DNA of 64,000 nt from Azorinus chamasolen (GCA_963576725.1 OY755237.1:67314972-67378971), one strand, 5' to 3'. Positions 19,419-30,200 are shown, counted from the first letter of the stretch. The notes: generated by a model not told the origin, from the letters alone. Made by a program: numbers and translations.

Positions 19419-19839
19419 TTAACTCCATCGCCACCAGATAGGCGAATCCGTGAATACCTTTGTAAACAGTTTGAATCGAGGCGAGATGCAGAGTACCTCG
19501 ACTTCTCATCTGGATCCTAACTGTCTGACGCTTGATTCAATGCAATACAACCTGTCTTAAGCGACCATTCATTTATTGAACACAGGAGCTTTAAAAAGCA
19601 GGCGGTTGCATAATGCAGATCAAAAGTAATGCAGAAAGCTCCTGTAGGAGCTTTCTGCATTACTTTTGACCTGCATTAAGCTACCACCTGTCTGATATGC
19701 CCATCAATATACGTCTTATTTAACGGTCGCTTAAGACAGGTTCTACTGTATATAAATAAAATGAAGAAATTTATACTTTGAAGCATAAAGCAGACGATAA
19801 TCTTAGCAGACGAGATCTACATGGCGGTGAAAGGGTTAA
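19419..19839. mobile_element. I TTAA MITE split by a D insertion
   Basis: TTAACTCCATCGCCACCAG, palindrome CAGTTTGAATCGAGGCGAGA ... TCTCATCTGGATCCTAACTG. After the D insertion the right flank has AAAGCAGACGATAATC and TAGCAGACGAG, ending GTGAAAGGGTTAA. Confidence 0.82.
19548..19748. mobile_element. D TA MITE nested in I
   Basis: Left CAACCTGTCTTAAGCGACC (terminal bases lost), right AGACAGGTTCTACTG, TA on both sides (19546-19547, 19749-19750). Perfect palindrome with apex AAAGCTCCTGTAGGAGCTTT. Confidence 0.9.
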
Positions 19840-20130
19840 TGTAAATACAAATATTTCAATATATAACTCGGGGTCAAGGCTTTAGCCACAAGGTTAATAA
19901 CACTGGGATGTACATTTTTGTCGTCTGCAGATAGAACATTTCGAAACTAGCTCTAATTTGTCTTCTTAGTTTTAATTAAAGTGAGTTTCTTTTTGTAAAT
20001 TTTCACAAAAAATTCAATCCATTACATAGCACAGAACATTTTCACCCGACTTCATATGTTTTTTTTTACATTTGATTAGGATCCACAGTATTTGTATAAC
20101 GTATGTCAGACGACATTGGGTTGCTAAAGG
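19840..20130. mobile_element. I remnants
   Basis: TTTGTCGTCTGCAGATAG near 19930 and GATTAGGATCCACAGTATTT near 20080 are I flank and arm fragments. Confidence 0.4.
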
Positions 20131-20667
20131 ACGAAACGGCGGGTAATTACGCGAAACGGAATGTAACTCACGTGAGATCCATTTCAGTCAATTAGGGGAC
20201 ATTTCTGTACTAATCATGACTTGACTTACATATGCGAGGGATTTAGGGACGCCAAATAATCCTCTGATTCAAACTGTTGGATACATATAGGATTTTTAAG
20301 ACTTAAACGAAAAACAGTTTTAATTTTATGCAGACGACATTTTCTATTAAAACGACATTGCGGCATATTAAATGTTGACGGTGACGGTAATTGTTTTAGA
20401 ATGTACTTTTAGATTTCATGTATAGAGAATATAATTATTATTATATAGACAAAACTGGGTGTCAGGCTGAGCGATTGTCTGTAAGACCAGAGGTGGGGTT
20501 CGGGTTTTGGTGGGGAGGGTGTGTGGATTATTTTGGTACTGGTTATTTCAGAGCCTGAGGTTAATTAAGATTATTTACAAGGTATGAAGTGGAGAAAAAA
20601 CACCCTTAGATTGGGTGGTATCGACTGAGGTATTTTCAATGAACATGTACTTAGTATATTAAAAATA
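20131..20667. other. No gene recognised
   Basis: Contains one TGCAGACGACATT (about 20333-20342) and a G-rich stretch at 20490-20525. Otherwise featureless. Confidence 0.4.
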
Positions 20668-20867
20668 CACTCGAGTCTCACTAAAGCGACCACATGACTT
20701 ATTAGGAGACTGTAAAAGCAGGTGGTGCTTAGTGCAGGGCAAAAGCGACACAGAAAGCTCCTATAGGAGCTTTCTGTATCACTTTTGTCCTGCATTAAGC
20801 TATCACCTGTTTTAAAAATCTAGAATTAAACTTCTTTTCAGTGATTGTATTATCGAGACTTTACACT
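20668..20867. mobile_element. D TA MITE, divergent ends
   Basis: CACTCGAGTCTCACTAAAGC after TA 20666-20667, right end TATCGAGACTTTACACTA. Palindrome AGCAGGTGGTGCTTAGTGCA with apex AAAGCTCCTATAGGAGCTTT. Confidence 0.75.
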
Positions 20868-20989
20868 ATCAACTCTTTACTTGATGAATATTTATGCATT
20901 TCCCTAGATCTAGATCATGAGAGACGCTTTATAGAATTTAGTCAGAACATCCGGGTCTTCTTATGCGAAAATAGTGGGTCATAAGAGAA

Positions 20990-21430
20990 CAGCGTCAACA
21001 TAGAAGCAGACGACATTTTTTGGGTTGTCTAAAACAAGATGGTATAGGTCGGCTGCTTTAAAAAATACCGCCTGCTGATAAACTAAAAGTGTTCTTATTT
21101 TCAGATACATGTGAAAAGAAACCAGTGAATATACCAAACAATTTGAATCATACGTAGATATTAGGATCATAGCAACCAAACTGACCAGGATTCAGACCGT
21201 CTGAATATACAGAAACGCTTTGTCATGCACATGAACGCTTTTCACTTTGTCTGCGAACTTGCGGAACTCTTGCAAACAATTTGGATCCTGACATAACGTT
21301 AAATAATTTGACGTCATAGCATACTACAAACTGTTTGACATTCTATCTTTTTTAGGAAAATAAATGGAAGAAAAAAATGTCCTTTGTGAAAAGAAGCAGA
21401 CGACAAATGTTGCAGATGAGAGTTATTTAG
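20990..21430. mobile_element. I remnants
   Basis: AAGCAGACGACATTTT at about 21003, a palindrome arm CAAACAATTTGGATCCTGAC at about 21273 with CAAACTGTTTGAC after it, and AAGCAGACGACAAATG at about 21393. Probably two decayed copies. Confidence 0.5.
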
Positions 21431-21490
21431 CGTTCGTATGGCCAAGATGGGCCTGACGTAGGTGATGATATTCTAATCAGGTATCTGGCT

Positions 21491-21715
21491 CTTTGCACGC
21501 TACCGGCGAATCTGTGATTATCTATGCAAACAGTATGGATCCAGATGGGACGCCGAGCAACTTGGTGTCTCATCAGGATCCAAACTGTTTGATACTTTGA
21601 CTGTATTTCTGAAGAGAAATGAAGGAAAATTACTTCTCAGAATTGCGGCAGACGACAATTTTTTGCAGACGACATTATTTAGCGCGAGAAGAGTTATTAT
21701 CGGCCATTACGACTT
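21491..21715. mobile_element. I TTAA MITE
   Basis: CTACCGGCGAATCTGTGATT, palindrome GCAAACAGTATGGATCCAGA ... TCATCAGGATCCAAACTG with apex GCCGAGCAACTTGG. GCAGACGAC at 21648-21656 and 21665-21673. Confidence 0.72.
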
Positions 21716-22107
21716 GTTTTCGTAACATCTTGTCATATTTTATGGTAGACCCTCCTGCACGAGCCGAAATGGACACACAAACACAGAAATATTTGCAGTC
21801 ACTTCCTGCATATATATATGCGCCTAGACTGATACCTGAAATTCTCCCTGCCGATTAAACCTGCCAAGTTGACAAATTTTCACGTAAACCCGTCCACAAA
21901 TCCTTTGAAGTAGCGTGAAGCTATTTCCTGTCATGATAACTTGATGAGATATTAAACAATTAGCAAGGAATAATATTTGTATTGCACAATATTTTGTGGT
22001 AACACGTACTTACCAGGAGCCAAACTCCAGCTGTCGTCTGCTTGAAAATGACCATCCTGGGGTTCATTAACCCAGACATATACGTACATGTATACATATG
22101 TCCCTGA
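21716..22107. other. No gene recognised
   Basis: GTCGTCTGC near 22041 is an isolated I word. ACATGTA-rich at 22080. Nothing else. Confidence 0.4.
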
Positions 22108-22299
22108 TTAACCATTGCCCTGTCTCTATGTTTATTTCAAATTATTCAAGGACAAAATAATTATAATGAAATATGTAAGGTGGAATATTGTACCCATTTT
22201 AGAAACAATAGAAACAGATCTGTCAAATACCATTAAAACAGAGCAGACTCTGATCTCTGCACATGCGTGAAAATGTGTTTATATGAAGGAAAGGGTTAA
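22108..22299. mobile_element. A2 TTAA MITE, palindrome almost lost
   Basis: TTAACCATTGCCCTGTCTC to AAGGAAAGGGTTAA with the A2 flank. The stem is reduced to CAGAGCAGACTCTGATCTCTG. Confidence 0.82.
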
Positions 22300-22485
22300 T
22301 CAACACAATTCACTTGTGTTTCGCTATGTAAAAATAAATAGCCAGTGGATTATCAATGCCCATGAAACAAGAAAAACTTCACTGTCCAGTGGCCTTCTGG
22401 ATAAGGCACAGTTTCTGGACAGGGAGGTGGACAGTTCGACCCAAGACGTGTTCTGATTCTGGACGCTTGACGAGTAATAAGCTCG
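22300..22485. other. Unassigned; possible SINE-like segment
   Basis: On the minus strand GGGTCGAACTGTCCACC (about 22445-22429) loosely recalls a Pol III B box. I see no A box, so no call. Confidence 0.2.
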
Positions 22486-22714
22486 ATAACCCATTCCCTC
22501 ATATTGACGACTTTTGACGACTCTGTAAAAGTCACTTTGTGGAACCATTGTGATAAATAGAGCATTTGCTCCTATAGGAGCAAATGCTCTATTTATCACA
22601 ATGGTTTCAAACTACAAAATTCTAAAATTCTCCTTTTCTCTAGTTAATGCTCCTTTTCGGTAGATTTATTCAAAGAGATTGTATCTAAAAATAGCCTATG
22701 AGGTAATGGGTTAA
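22486..22714. mobile_element. B TTAA MITE (first of a four-element train)
   Basis: ATAACCCATTCCCTCATATT to GAGGTAATGGGTTAA. Direct repeat TTGACGACTTTTGACGACTC near the short end. Perfect palindrome with GCTCCTATAGGAGC. Its right TTAA is the left TTAA of the next. Confidence 0.92.
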
Positions 22715-22915
22715 ACTTCTATTTGATGGATATCCATACGAGATACAATGACATTATGAATATCATATTGTTAAGGCGTGTAAACACAAGAACTTTTGAT
22801 CATGGCTGAAACTGCTGAATGTTATCTATATTGTCTATCATTTCATAAGCAACCAGCTTAGATCCTGATTAATGATTGCGTTGTTAAGACTTTGCTCCAT
22901 AAATACGCATCTTAA
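22711..22915. mobile_element. A1 TTAA MITE, palindrome reduced (second of train)
   Basis: TTAAACTTCTATTTGATGG to ACGCATCTTAA. Stem remnant GCAACCAGCTTAGATCCTG. Shares TTAA on both sides. Confidence 0.72.
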
Positions 22916-23163
22916 CCCTTTCCCTCATATTTAAACGTGTTTTTACGCATTTGTAAACAGAGTAGACCCAGATCAGACGGCTCCTAGAGGAGCCGTCTGA
23001 TCAGGGTCTGCTCTGTTTGCTAATATAATTTGATAGATTTGTTTCTTTACTTTCTAAGATGGCTACAATGTTCCACCGTCCATATTTCATTATAACTATT
23101 TTGTCCATGAATATTCAGCAGGTATAGAAATTTGAAATAAACATAGAACAGGGAAAGGGTTAA
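22912..23163. mobile_element. A2 TTAA MITE (third of train)
   Basis: TTAACCCTTTCCCTCATATT, palindrome 22953-23020 with apex GGCTCCTAGAGGAGCC, long flank and GAACAGGGAAAGGGTTAA. A clean reverse-orientation A2. Confidence 0.92.
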
Positions 23164-23362
23164 CGACGCATTTGCAAAGAGTGTATACCCAGATCAAAGG
23201 GTTCATGTAGGAGCCACCTGATCAGGGTCTGATCTGTTTGCTCATGAACTTATATAGAATCTGACTCTACAGTTTCTACCAATACCAAAAGAATCCTGTG
23301 TACAAAAAATAAGCAAATTAATATTCATTTCTTACATGAATATTCATTAGGGAAAGGGTTAA
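23160..23362. mobile_element. A1 TTAA MITE (fourth of train)
   Basis: TTAACGACGCATTTGCAAAG, palindrome GTGTATACCCAGATCAAAGG ... CTGATCAGGGTCTGATCTG, ending TAGGGAAAGGGTTAA. Confidence 0.85.
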
Positions 23363-23689
23363 ACATATATGAGAATATTATTGAGTCTCATATTTGAGAC
23401 CGTTTTGGTGAATTCAATACCAGATTAATGTCTATTCATTATTATAGTGGTGTCCCGTCGCTAGTTTTTCCCATTTCCGGATTAACGGATATTCCCTAAT
23501 AAAATCAAATCAAATTGAACTCGTATTTTCTTGTAGTTGAATGAAAACTATAAGTGCATATGAACCCCTCACTTCATGAATATGCATGACAAACACTCCA
23601 TCCATTTTGAATATCAATGAAGCAAATTCATTCATTGAAAATAAGGAATTCCACTGCCACGGGAATAACAGATGGCTGTAACATATAAA
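23363..23689. other. No gene recognised
   Basis: GAGTCTCATATTTGAGAC at about 23383 is a short inverted repeat. Nothing else is identifiable. Confidence 0.4.
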
Positions 23690-23851
23690 CATACAGAGCG
23701 GATCCTGATCAGACAGATCCTACAGGATTTGTCTGAACTGGGTCTACTCCATTTTCTTATGAAATGTTGAAGATATGATTCTGCAAATCAGCTTATAAAT
23801 ATTCATGATGTCATTATTTCTTATATGAACGTTTATTATGTAAAGCATTGA
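23690..23851. mobile_element. A1 TTAA MITE, left end missing
   Basis: Palindrome around 23693-23758 (GGATCCTGATCAGACAG, apex ATCCTACAGGAT), then the A1 flank to TATTATGTAAAGCATTGA. Confidence 0.7.
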
Positions 23852-24012
23852 CTATTACCTTCATATAAACGCCTTTTCACGTATTTGCCAATAGAGTAGA
23901 CCCAGATCAGTTGCTCCTAAAGTAGCCGTCTGATATGTGTCTACTCTGTTTGCTTTTAACATGATATGCATCTTATTATACAGTTTTTGTCAATGCAAAA
24001 GTTCCCTAAAAG
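23848..24012. mobile_element. A1 short end and palindrome, truncated by retroposon tail
   Basis: TTGACTATTACCTTCATATA, ACGCCTTTTCACG, palindrome with apex TGCTCCTAAAGTAGC. The flank stops at the (AAT)n run. Confidence 0.65.
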
Positions 24013-24016
24013 CAAT

Positions 24017-24028
24017 AATAATATGATG

Positions 24029-24081
<53 letters not shown>

Positions 24082-24150
24082 GACTTTATTTAACGAGAGT
24101 ACACATTTGGTTATAATCAATCTTCCATGAGGCCCTCAACAGAGAGAAAA
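24017..24150 (-). mobile_element. Non-LTR retroposon 3' tail, (AAT)n type
   Basis: (AAT)n is followed by AAAGACTTTATTTAACGAGA and TTGGTTATAATCAATCTTCC ATGAGG. On the minus strand this is a 3' end with AATAAAG and an (ATT)n tail. The same unit is at 43866-43965. Confidence 0.65.
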
Positions 24151-24165
24151 CATATATATACAATA

Positions 24166-24369
24166 CAGTATAATCTCTCTATAACGGCCACTAAATTGCA
24201 TCAAATATTTTGTGTTAAAGGCAGGTGGTTGCTTAAAGCAAGGTGAAAGTAAAACAAAACGCTCCTATAGGAGCGTTCTGTTTTACTTTCACCTTGCTTT
24301 AAGCAGCCATCTGTCTTAAATACCAACTAATTAACACACTTTAGTGGCCGTTATAGAGAGGTTGTACTG
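24166..24369. mobile_element. C TA MITE (204 bp)
   Basis: CAGTATAATCTCTCTATAAC ... GAGAGGTTGTACTG with TA at 24164-24165 and 24370-24371. One stem substitution (AAAACAAAACGC). Confidence 0.92.
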
Positions 24370-24371
24370 TA

Positions 24372-25107
24372 TTCAATAAGTGATCGATATAGCGCCGTTC
24401 TACTGTACGCATTGTCAGTGGACTATCAGTGGTCTTTCACTGGTCAGTCGACACGTACTGGACATATGGCCAGTAGGGGCTGAGGTCGTCGTGAATCAAC
24501 TAGTATCGGTTTCCAGCCGTTTAATTAGTGGGGCCTGCTATCAATTAAGGTTTGGCCCTTTCTGTGTTTATTGTATAAATATAGAAACCTTTATCAAGTA
24601 GACATTGATCTATCTAGTTTTCGTCATTCCAATGTATTTGTTTATCCAAGTCCATTTATTTCTGCTTATTTCTGTAATCAAACAGTCAACGAGTCTACAG
24701 CACACAAGTACAAAAACAACGTCATATATCACACGCAGAAACCGAAAACTTTGAAGCAGACAAACTTAAAATAATTTAAAGGTTCGACTTATTGAAACTG
24801 CCCGTATCCACGTGAGCAAATAAGTAAACACGGGGTCACGCGTGCTTCTGTTATTTTTCCCTAAATTCGAAAAAATCAATTTATTTCTATTTCAAAGAAC
24901 AACTGGAAATGTCGTCTGCTTTGATTAAATTCTTACACGATGGTTTGGAAACATCACATAAGGCTTATTGGTTGTTGAATGCATGGGTGATTTGTAGAAT
25001 CTGATTCTTATTCAGTTCATCATTGTTTCTAATTAGAGGGTCAGGCTTATATAACTGACATGCCTGGCAAGAGATTTTGTTGTACAGGAATTTAAACATT
25101 TTTCATA
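24372..25107. other. No gene recognised
   Basis: Two short frames (73 and 67 codons) without similarity I recognise. A lone GTCGTCTGC near 24914 marks an I remnant. Confidence 0.35.
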
Positions 25108-25109
25108 TA

Positions 25110-25311
25110 CAGTAAACCCCTTCTAAACAGGACGTTAAACGTAATATATATATCGGTCTTGGAGACAGGTGGCAGCTTAATGCAGGATGAAAGTCATGCA
25201 GAAAGCTCCTCTAGGAGCTTTCTGCATGACTTTCACCCTGCATTTAAGCAACCACCTGCCTAAAAGTATCTAACATATCTACTAGAATTCCGGTTTAGAC
25301 GGGTTTCACTG
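25110..25311. mobile_element. E TA MITE (reference copy)
   Basis: CAGTAAACCCCTTCTAAAC ... AGACGGGTTTCACTG between TA 25108-25109 and 25312-25313. Stem GGTGGCAGCTTAATGCAGG with apex AAAGCTCCTCTAGGAGCTTT. Confidence 0.92.
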
Positions 25312-25550
25312 TATCATTGACACATTAGCGACACTGACTGCTATTCAAGTTGCGCTTAGTACTCTGATAGTAAATTTAAATTTCAAGATAGATGACTAAC
25401 TTTACCGGACATTGGAGGTATACATAGATGACTGGCTTTCGAACGTACAATTATAACAGTAAATAAGAGGCATATTTAATAAGTCTAAATACACAAAGTT
25501 TATATAGCTCATCTCCAAATCCTTAACTGCTTAATTCCACCACCAACTCA

Positions 25551-25807
25551 TTAACCCTTTTCCCTGTTCTATATTTAGTCCAAATATCAATACCTACTGA
25601 ATATTCATTGACAAAATGGGTAAAAGGAAATACATGTATGGAAAGCGGAACATTATAGCCATTTTAGAAACTAAAGAAGCAGGTCTATCAAATTCCATTA
25701 GCAAACAGAGCAGACCCTGATCAGACGGCTCCTCTAGGAGCCGTCTGATCTAGGTCTTCTCTGTTTGCAAATGCGTGAAGATGCGTTTATATGAAGGAAA
25801 GGGTTAA
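25551..25807. mobile_element. A2 TTAA MITE (reference copy)
   Basis: Complete 257-bp copy, TTAACCCTTTTCCCTGTTC to GAAGGAAAGGGTTAA. Palindrome 25701-25768 with apex GGCTCCTCTAGGAGCC. The two arms read GACCCTGATC and GATCTAGGTC, keeping the T/T mismatch. Confidence 0.93.
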
Positions 25808-26124
25808 ACAATGCTACTCGTTAGCGTGGCCTCTCCTAATGAGTAGCAGCATGACAGGAGTTCGATACGTATCGTTAAACAACCCTGATATATGCACAAT
25901 CTCAAAACTTACGAATAAATATTGCTTGCCTTGTTAAGTTCGCTGCATTCCATTGCTAGCGCCCTCTAGGCATTAAAGCCGCACTTACTGTCTTATGATT
26001 TAGATGAATAATTTAGATGAATAATGGCTTTGATGAATAATCTTACCGTAGCAAGTAGATTTTTGGTAACAAAATATGTGTTTTAGATCAATTCTTGATT
26101 AAACAAAGTATAGCTGGATACATG
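25808..26124. other. No gene recognised
   Basis: Short tandem TAGATGAATAAT-type triplication at about 25999-26041. Otherwise unassigned. Confidence 0.4.
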
Positions 26125-26126
26125 TA

Positions 26127-26327
26127 CAGTAAAATTCGAAACCGGACGTTACATGTTGTAGAAATATCAGTCTTGGGGACAGATGGCAGCTTACTGCAGG
26201 ATGAAGGCCATGCAGAAAGCTCCTCTAGGAGCTTTCTGCGTGACCTTCATCCTGCATTAAGCAGCCACCTGCCTAAAAGCATCTAAATTCTTCTCTACTA
26301 GAATCCCGGTTTAGAGGAGCTCTGCTG
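26127..26327. mobile_element. E TA MITE
   Basis: CAGTAAAATTCGAAACCGG ... GAGGAGCTCTGCTG flanked by TA. Apex AAAGCTCCTCTAGGAGCTTT. Confidence 0.88.
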
Positions 26328-26350
26328 TACATGTAGATATTTTCGTTGGA

Positions 26351-26570
26351 CTTTCATCCTTTTCCTTATATTATAGAGACGCATTTTGACACCTTTGCGA
26401 ACAGAGTAAACTCAGATCAGGGTGCTCATGTCGGGGTCGTCGGATCAGGTTCTATTCTGTTTGCTTATATGTTATAGATTCTCTACTGTTTGCCATCACA
26501 ACAAATGTCCAACTTTTATATTTTCATTACAATAATTAATATAATTCATGTTCAGTAATGGCGGGGTTAA
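26351..26570. mobile_element. A1 TTAA MITE, decayed
   Basis: TTTTCCTTATATTATAGAG, palindrome AGTAAACTCAGATCAGGGTG ... GGATCAGGTTCTATTCTG, end ATGGCGGGGTTAA. Shares TTAA 26567-26570. Confidence 0.7.
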
Positions 26571-26804
26571 ACTTTTACTCCAAAACTACGCATTTCTAAG
26601 CTTTTGTAAACAGAGGAGACCCGGCTCAGACGGCTCCTATTGAAGCCGTCTGATCACGGTCTGCTCTGTTTGCTTACGATATAATATAGAATTTATTCTA
26701 CAGTTTCTGTCATGGCTAAGTATTTCCGTGCCAATGTGCTACTATAACAAATAAATCTCATTAATAATATTTCTTACATGAATATTCATGGAGGAAAGGG
26801 TTAA
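26567..26804. mobile_element. A1 TTAA MITE
   Basis: TTAAACTTTTACTCCAAAAC, palindrome with apex GGCTCCTATTGAAGCC, end CATGGAGGAAAGGGTTAA. Confidence 0.82.
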
Positions 26805-27094
26805 GCCTGAAAACTCAATAGGCAAAGGATTACATTCGAAGCTATGATGGTCTATAGATTGGTACGCGCTCGTCTGGAATATGCTAAGGTCAATATAAAA
26901 AATATGCGACATTTAATATTTTATATTTTACATCAAAATTAGTTTTTGGTAGATTATCATCTGTTGTAGATTTTGCAGCGTTTATTAAGCATAGGACTTT
27001 TAAATATTTCCGTTTGGGCCTTCAAATCTATTCGCTCAAAGCGTACGTTGAATATGCTAAATATACCATTCAACGGGGGTGACATTGAACGATA

Positions 27095-27296
27095 CAATAA
27101 ACCTCTCTATTCGGGAATTTAAATTAGTATCAACGCCAGTCTTTGTAACAGGTGGTAGCCTAATGCAGGGCTGAAGTAATGCAGAAAGCTCCCAAAGGAG
27201 ATTTCTGCATGACTTTCATCCCACATTAAGCAACCAACTGCATAAAAAGGTCTAAATTATTATTTATTAAACGTCCGGTTTAAAGTGACTGTACTG
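27095..27296. mobile_element. E TA MITE, diverged
   Basis: CAATAAACCTCTCTATTCGG ... TAAAGTGACTGTACTG between TA 27093-27094 and 27297-27298. Apex AAAGCTCCCAAAGGAGATTT. Confidence 0.82.
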
Positions 27297-27298
27297 TA

Positions 27299-27808
27299 TT
27301 CGAATGAGCGCATCTAAGCGTATGAATGGTCAAAATTCGTCAAAATTTGATTATGTTTCATAAATACAGCCGTAAATGGATTTTATTACATTTCAACGCA
27401 GATTTTACGACCCCCGTCGACCAGGGCCCGGCATCAAACCGAGATTTGAACTTTGGAACCCCGAAGTTTAATGTCCCATCAAAGAATGGGCTTACATCAT
27501 TCAAAACTTGATTTCAAGTGCTTTCCTCCACATAATGAAGATTTATTTTTATTTTATGCCACCGAGCGTGCCGGTGACCGTTAAGGGACTAGGGGGCAGT
27601 TGGTGTTTTTGGTCCCTTGGTTATGTCTTTCAGCAAGGGTCAACATGGGGTAATCAGTGTCAGCCAAAGGGCTGATAATGGCGGCCCTGTTTCAACTCCC
27701 TGTTTGAGTTTACGGTAAGCAGGGTTCTGAGGTCACATGCTATCTGAACGGCAATGAGTCACAGAAATTATATCGAAATAATTAAGAATAAACATCACTG
27801 ATAAACAT
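27299..27808. other. No gene recognised
   Basis: A GC-richer patch (about 27560-27740) with no recognised element. A 61-codon frame at 27326-27511 is unremarkable. Confidence 0.35.
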
Positions 27809-29380
27809 GTTTTACTCCATCGTGATACCTTTTAACGCCTTTGCAAACAGAGTAGACTCAGATCAGACAGCTCGTGTAGGAGTCGTCTGATCAGGGTCTG
27901 CTCTGTTTGCATATGGGATAATATAGTTCTGAGACTATAGTTCCTGTCATTGTCAAAATTTACATACTCATAATGCTACTGTATCCAGCCAGCTACGTGA
28001 CAATTTCCATGTATACTCATTATGCTACTGTATCCAACCAGCTACGTGACAATTATTCCCATACTCATTATGTTACTGTATCCAACCAGCTACGTGACAA
28101 TTATTCCCATACTCATTATGCTACTGTATCCAACCAGCTACGTGACAATTATTCCCATACTCATTATGTTACTGTATCCAACCAGCTACGTGACAATTAT
28201 TCCCATACTCATTATGCTACTGTATACAACCAGCTACGTGACAATTATTCCCATACTCATTATGTTACTGTATCCAACCAGCTACGTGACAATTATTCCC
28301 ATACTCATTATGCTACTGTATCCAACCAGCTACGTGACAATTATTCCCATACTCATTATGTTACTGTATCCAACCAGCTACGTGACAATTATTCCCATAC
28401 TCATTATGCTACTGTATCCAACCAGCTACGTGACAATTATTCCCATACTCATTATGTTACTGTATCCAACCAGCTACGTGACAATTATTCCCATACTCAT
28501 TATGCTACTGTATCCAACCAGCTACGTGACAATTCCCATACTCATAATGCTGCTGTATACAACCAGCTCCGTGGCAATTCCAATACTCACAATGCTACTG
28601 TATACAACAAGCTACGTGACAATTCCCATACTCATAATGCTACTGTATACAACCAGCTACGTGACAATTCCAATACTCGCACTGCTACTGTATACAACCA
28701 GGTATGTGACAGTCCCATACTCATAATGCTGCTGTATACAACCAGCTACGTGACAATTCCAATACTCACACTGCTACTGTATATAACCAGGTATGTGACA
28801 GTCCCATACTCATAATGCTGCTGTATACAACCAGCTACGCGACAATTCCAATACTCACACTGCTACTGTATACAACCAGGCATGTGACAGTCCCATACTC
28901 ATAATGCTGCTGTATACAACCAGCTCTGTGACAATTCCAATACTCACAATGCTACTGTATACAACCAGGTATGTGACAGTCCCATACTCATAATGCTGCT
29001 GTATACAACCAGCTCTGTGACAATTCCAATACTCACAATGCTACTGTATACAACCAGCTCTGTGACAATTCCAATACTCACAATGCTACTGTATACAACC
29101 AGCTCTGTGACAATTCCAATACTCACAATGCTACTGTATACAACCAGCTCCGTGACAATTCCAATACTCACAATGCTACTGTATACAACCAGCTCCGTGA
29201 CAATTCCAATACTCACAATGCTACTGTATACAACCAGGTACGTGACAATTCCAATACTCACAATGCTACTGTATACAACCAGGTACGTGACAATTCCAAT
29301 ACTCACAATGCTACTGTATACAACCAGGTACGTGACAGTCATGCTATTGTATCTTATGTGAATATTCAGGTAAACGTTTG
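27809..29380. mobile_element. A1 TTAA MITE expanded by an internal minisatellite
   Basis: Left part is ordinary A1: TTTTACTCCATCGTG, palindrome at about 27842-27910 (apex AGCTCGTGTAGGAGTC), flank to CATTGTCAAAATTTACATAC. The flank resumes after the array as ATTGTATCTTATGTGAATAT and AGGTAAACGTTTGA. The array replaces the middle of the long flank. Confidence 0.75.
27966..29340. repeat. 44-48 bp minisatellite with two-unit periodicity
   Basis: About 30 units of ACTCA(T/C)(T/A)ATGCTACTGTA + CAACCAG(C/G)TA + GTGACA. From 28015 to 28494 ten 48-bp units alternate ATGC/ATGT at one site (a 96-bp period). Then come 45-bp units. From about 28690 to 28990, 45- and 44-bp types alternate (89-bp period). 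After that, 45-bp units. Long frames on both strands (up to 280 codons) arise because 48 and 45 are multiples of three. Confidence 0.93.
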
Positions 29381-29613
29381 ATGGATATTCATGTAAGAAA
29401 TAAAGAAGCCATTATGATTAATAACAATTAGATTCATTTTTATAATGGCATTTCGTACGAACACAGGAAAGTTAGGCTATGGAAGAAAATGTAGTCATAC
29501 TTATATTACATTTTTTTCCGAAACAAACAGAGCAGACCCTGATCAGACGGTTCCTTTAGGTTTACTCTGTTTGCAAAGGCATACAAAGGCGTATTTATAG
29601 AGTAAAGAGTTAA
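29377..29613. mobile_element. A1 TTAA MITE
   Basis: TTGATGGATATTCATGTAAG to TATAGAGTAAAGAGTTAA. The palindrome has lost its second arm's inner part (GATCAGACGGTTCCTTTAGG then TTTACTCTGTTTGC). Confidence 0.78.
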
Positions 29614-29794
29614 TTGGCAACATATATTGGAACAAATTGTCAGAGAGGATCTGCACATCGACTGGAATACTGCGGTAGCATTTTGCCATCTTTCACAGCT
29701 TTTGCTTCGAAATTATTGCCCTAAACTTTCACATGTATTTAGCCATGCTTGCAGAACAGTGGCTGAAATGCAGTACATAGAACGATTATCTGTC

Positions 29795-30200
29795 TTAACC
29801 CTTTACTTAGCAATATTCATTTAACCATTTCCCTGTTCTTTTATTTAGACCAAATTTTAATATCGATTGAATATCCATGGAAAAAATAGTTCTAATGATC
29901 AATGGAAGGTGGGACTCTGTAGCCATTTTAGAAAGTAAAGAAACAGATATTTCAAATTTCATTAGCAAACAGAGCAGTCCCTGATCAGACGGCTCCTATA
30001 GGAGCCGTCTGATCTGGGTCTACTCAGTTTGCAAATGCGTGAACTCACGTCTATATGAGTGGAGGGGTTAAGACATAATTACATCAAGAATATTAATTAG
30101 GTGAATTACGGTATATGGGCACTAGATACTATGGTCACGGCTGAAACTGTGAATTCAGACAAAATGTTAATGCTTATAGCTTCTCGTTCAAACATTCCAT
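29795..30200. mobile_element. A1 TTAA MITE split by A2, right part lost
   Basis: TTAACCCTTTACTTAGCAAT ATTCAT before the insertion. CATAATTACATCAAGAATAT TAATTAGG after it. The palindrome is missing. Confidence 0.65.
29821..30071. mobile_element. A2 TTAA MITE nested in A1
   Basis: TTAACCATTTCCCTGTTC to GAGTGGAGGGGTTAA, TTAA both sides. Palindrome apex GGCTCCTATAGGAGCC. Confidence 0.88.

Noticed and set aside
22345..22480. SINE on the minus strand
   Set aside because: Only a loose B-box resemblance; no A box, no tail, no second copy in the window.
27973..28815. 280-codon open frame (and 234-, 132- and 122-codon frames nearby)
   Set aside because: They are translations of the 45/48-bp minisatellite, open on several frames and both strands only because the unit length is divisible by three.
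27966..29340. CRISPR-like array
   Set aside because: Units are contiguous, without unique spacers. It is a minisatellite in animal DNA.
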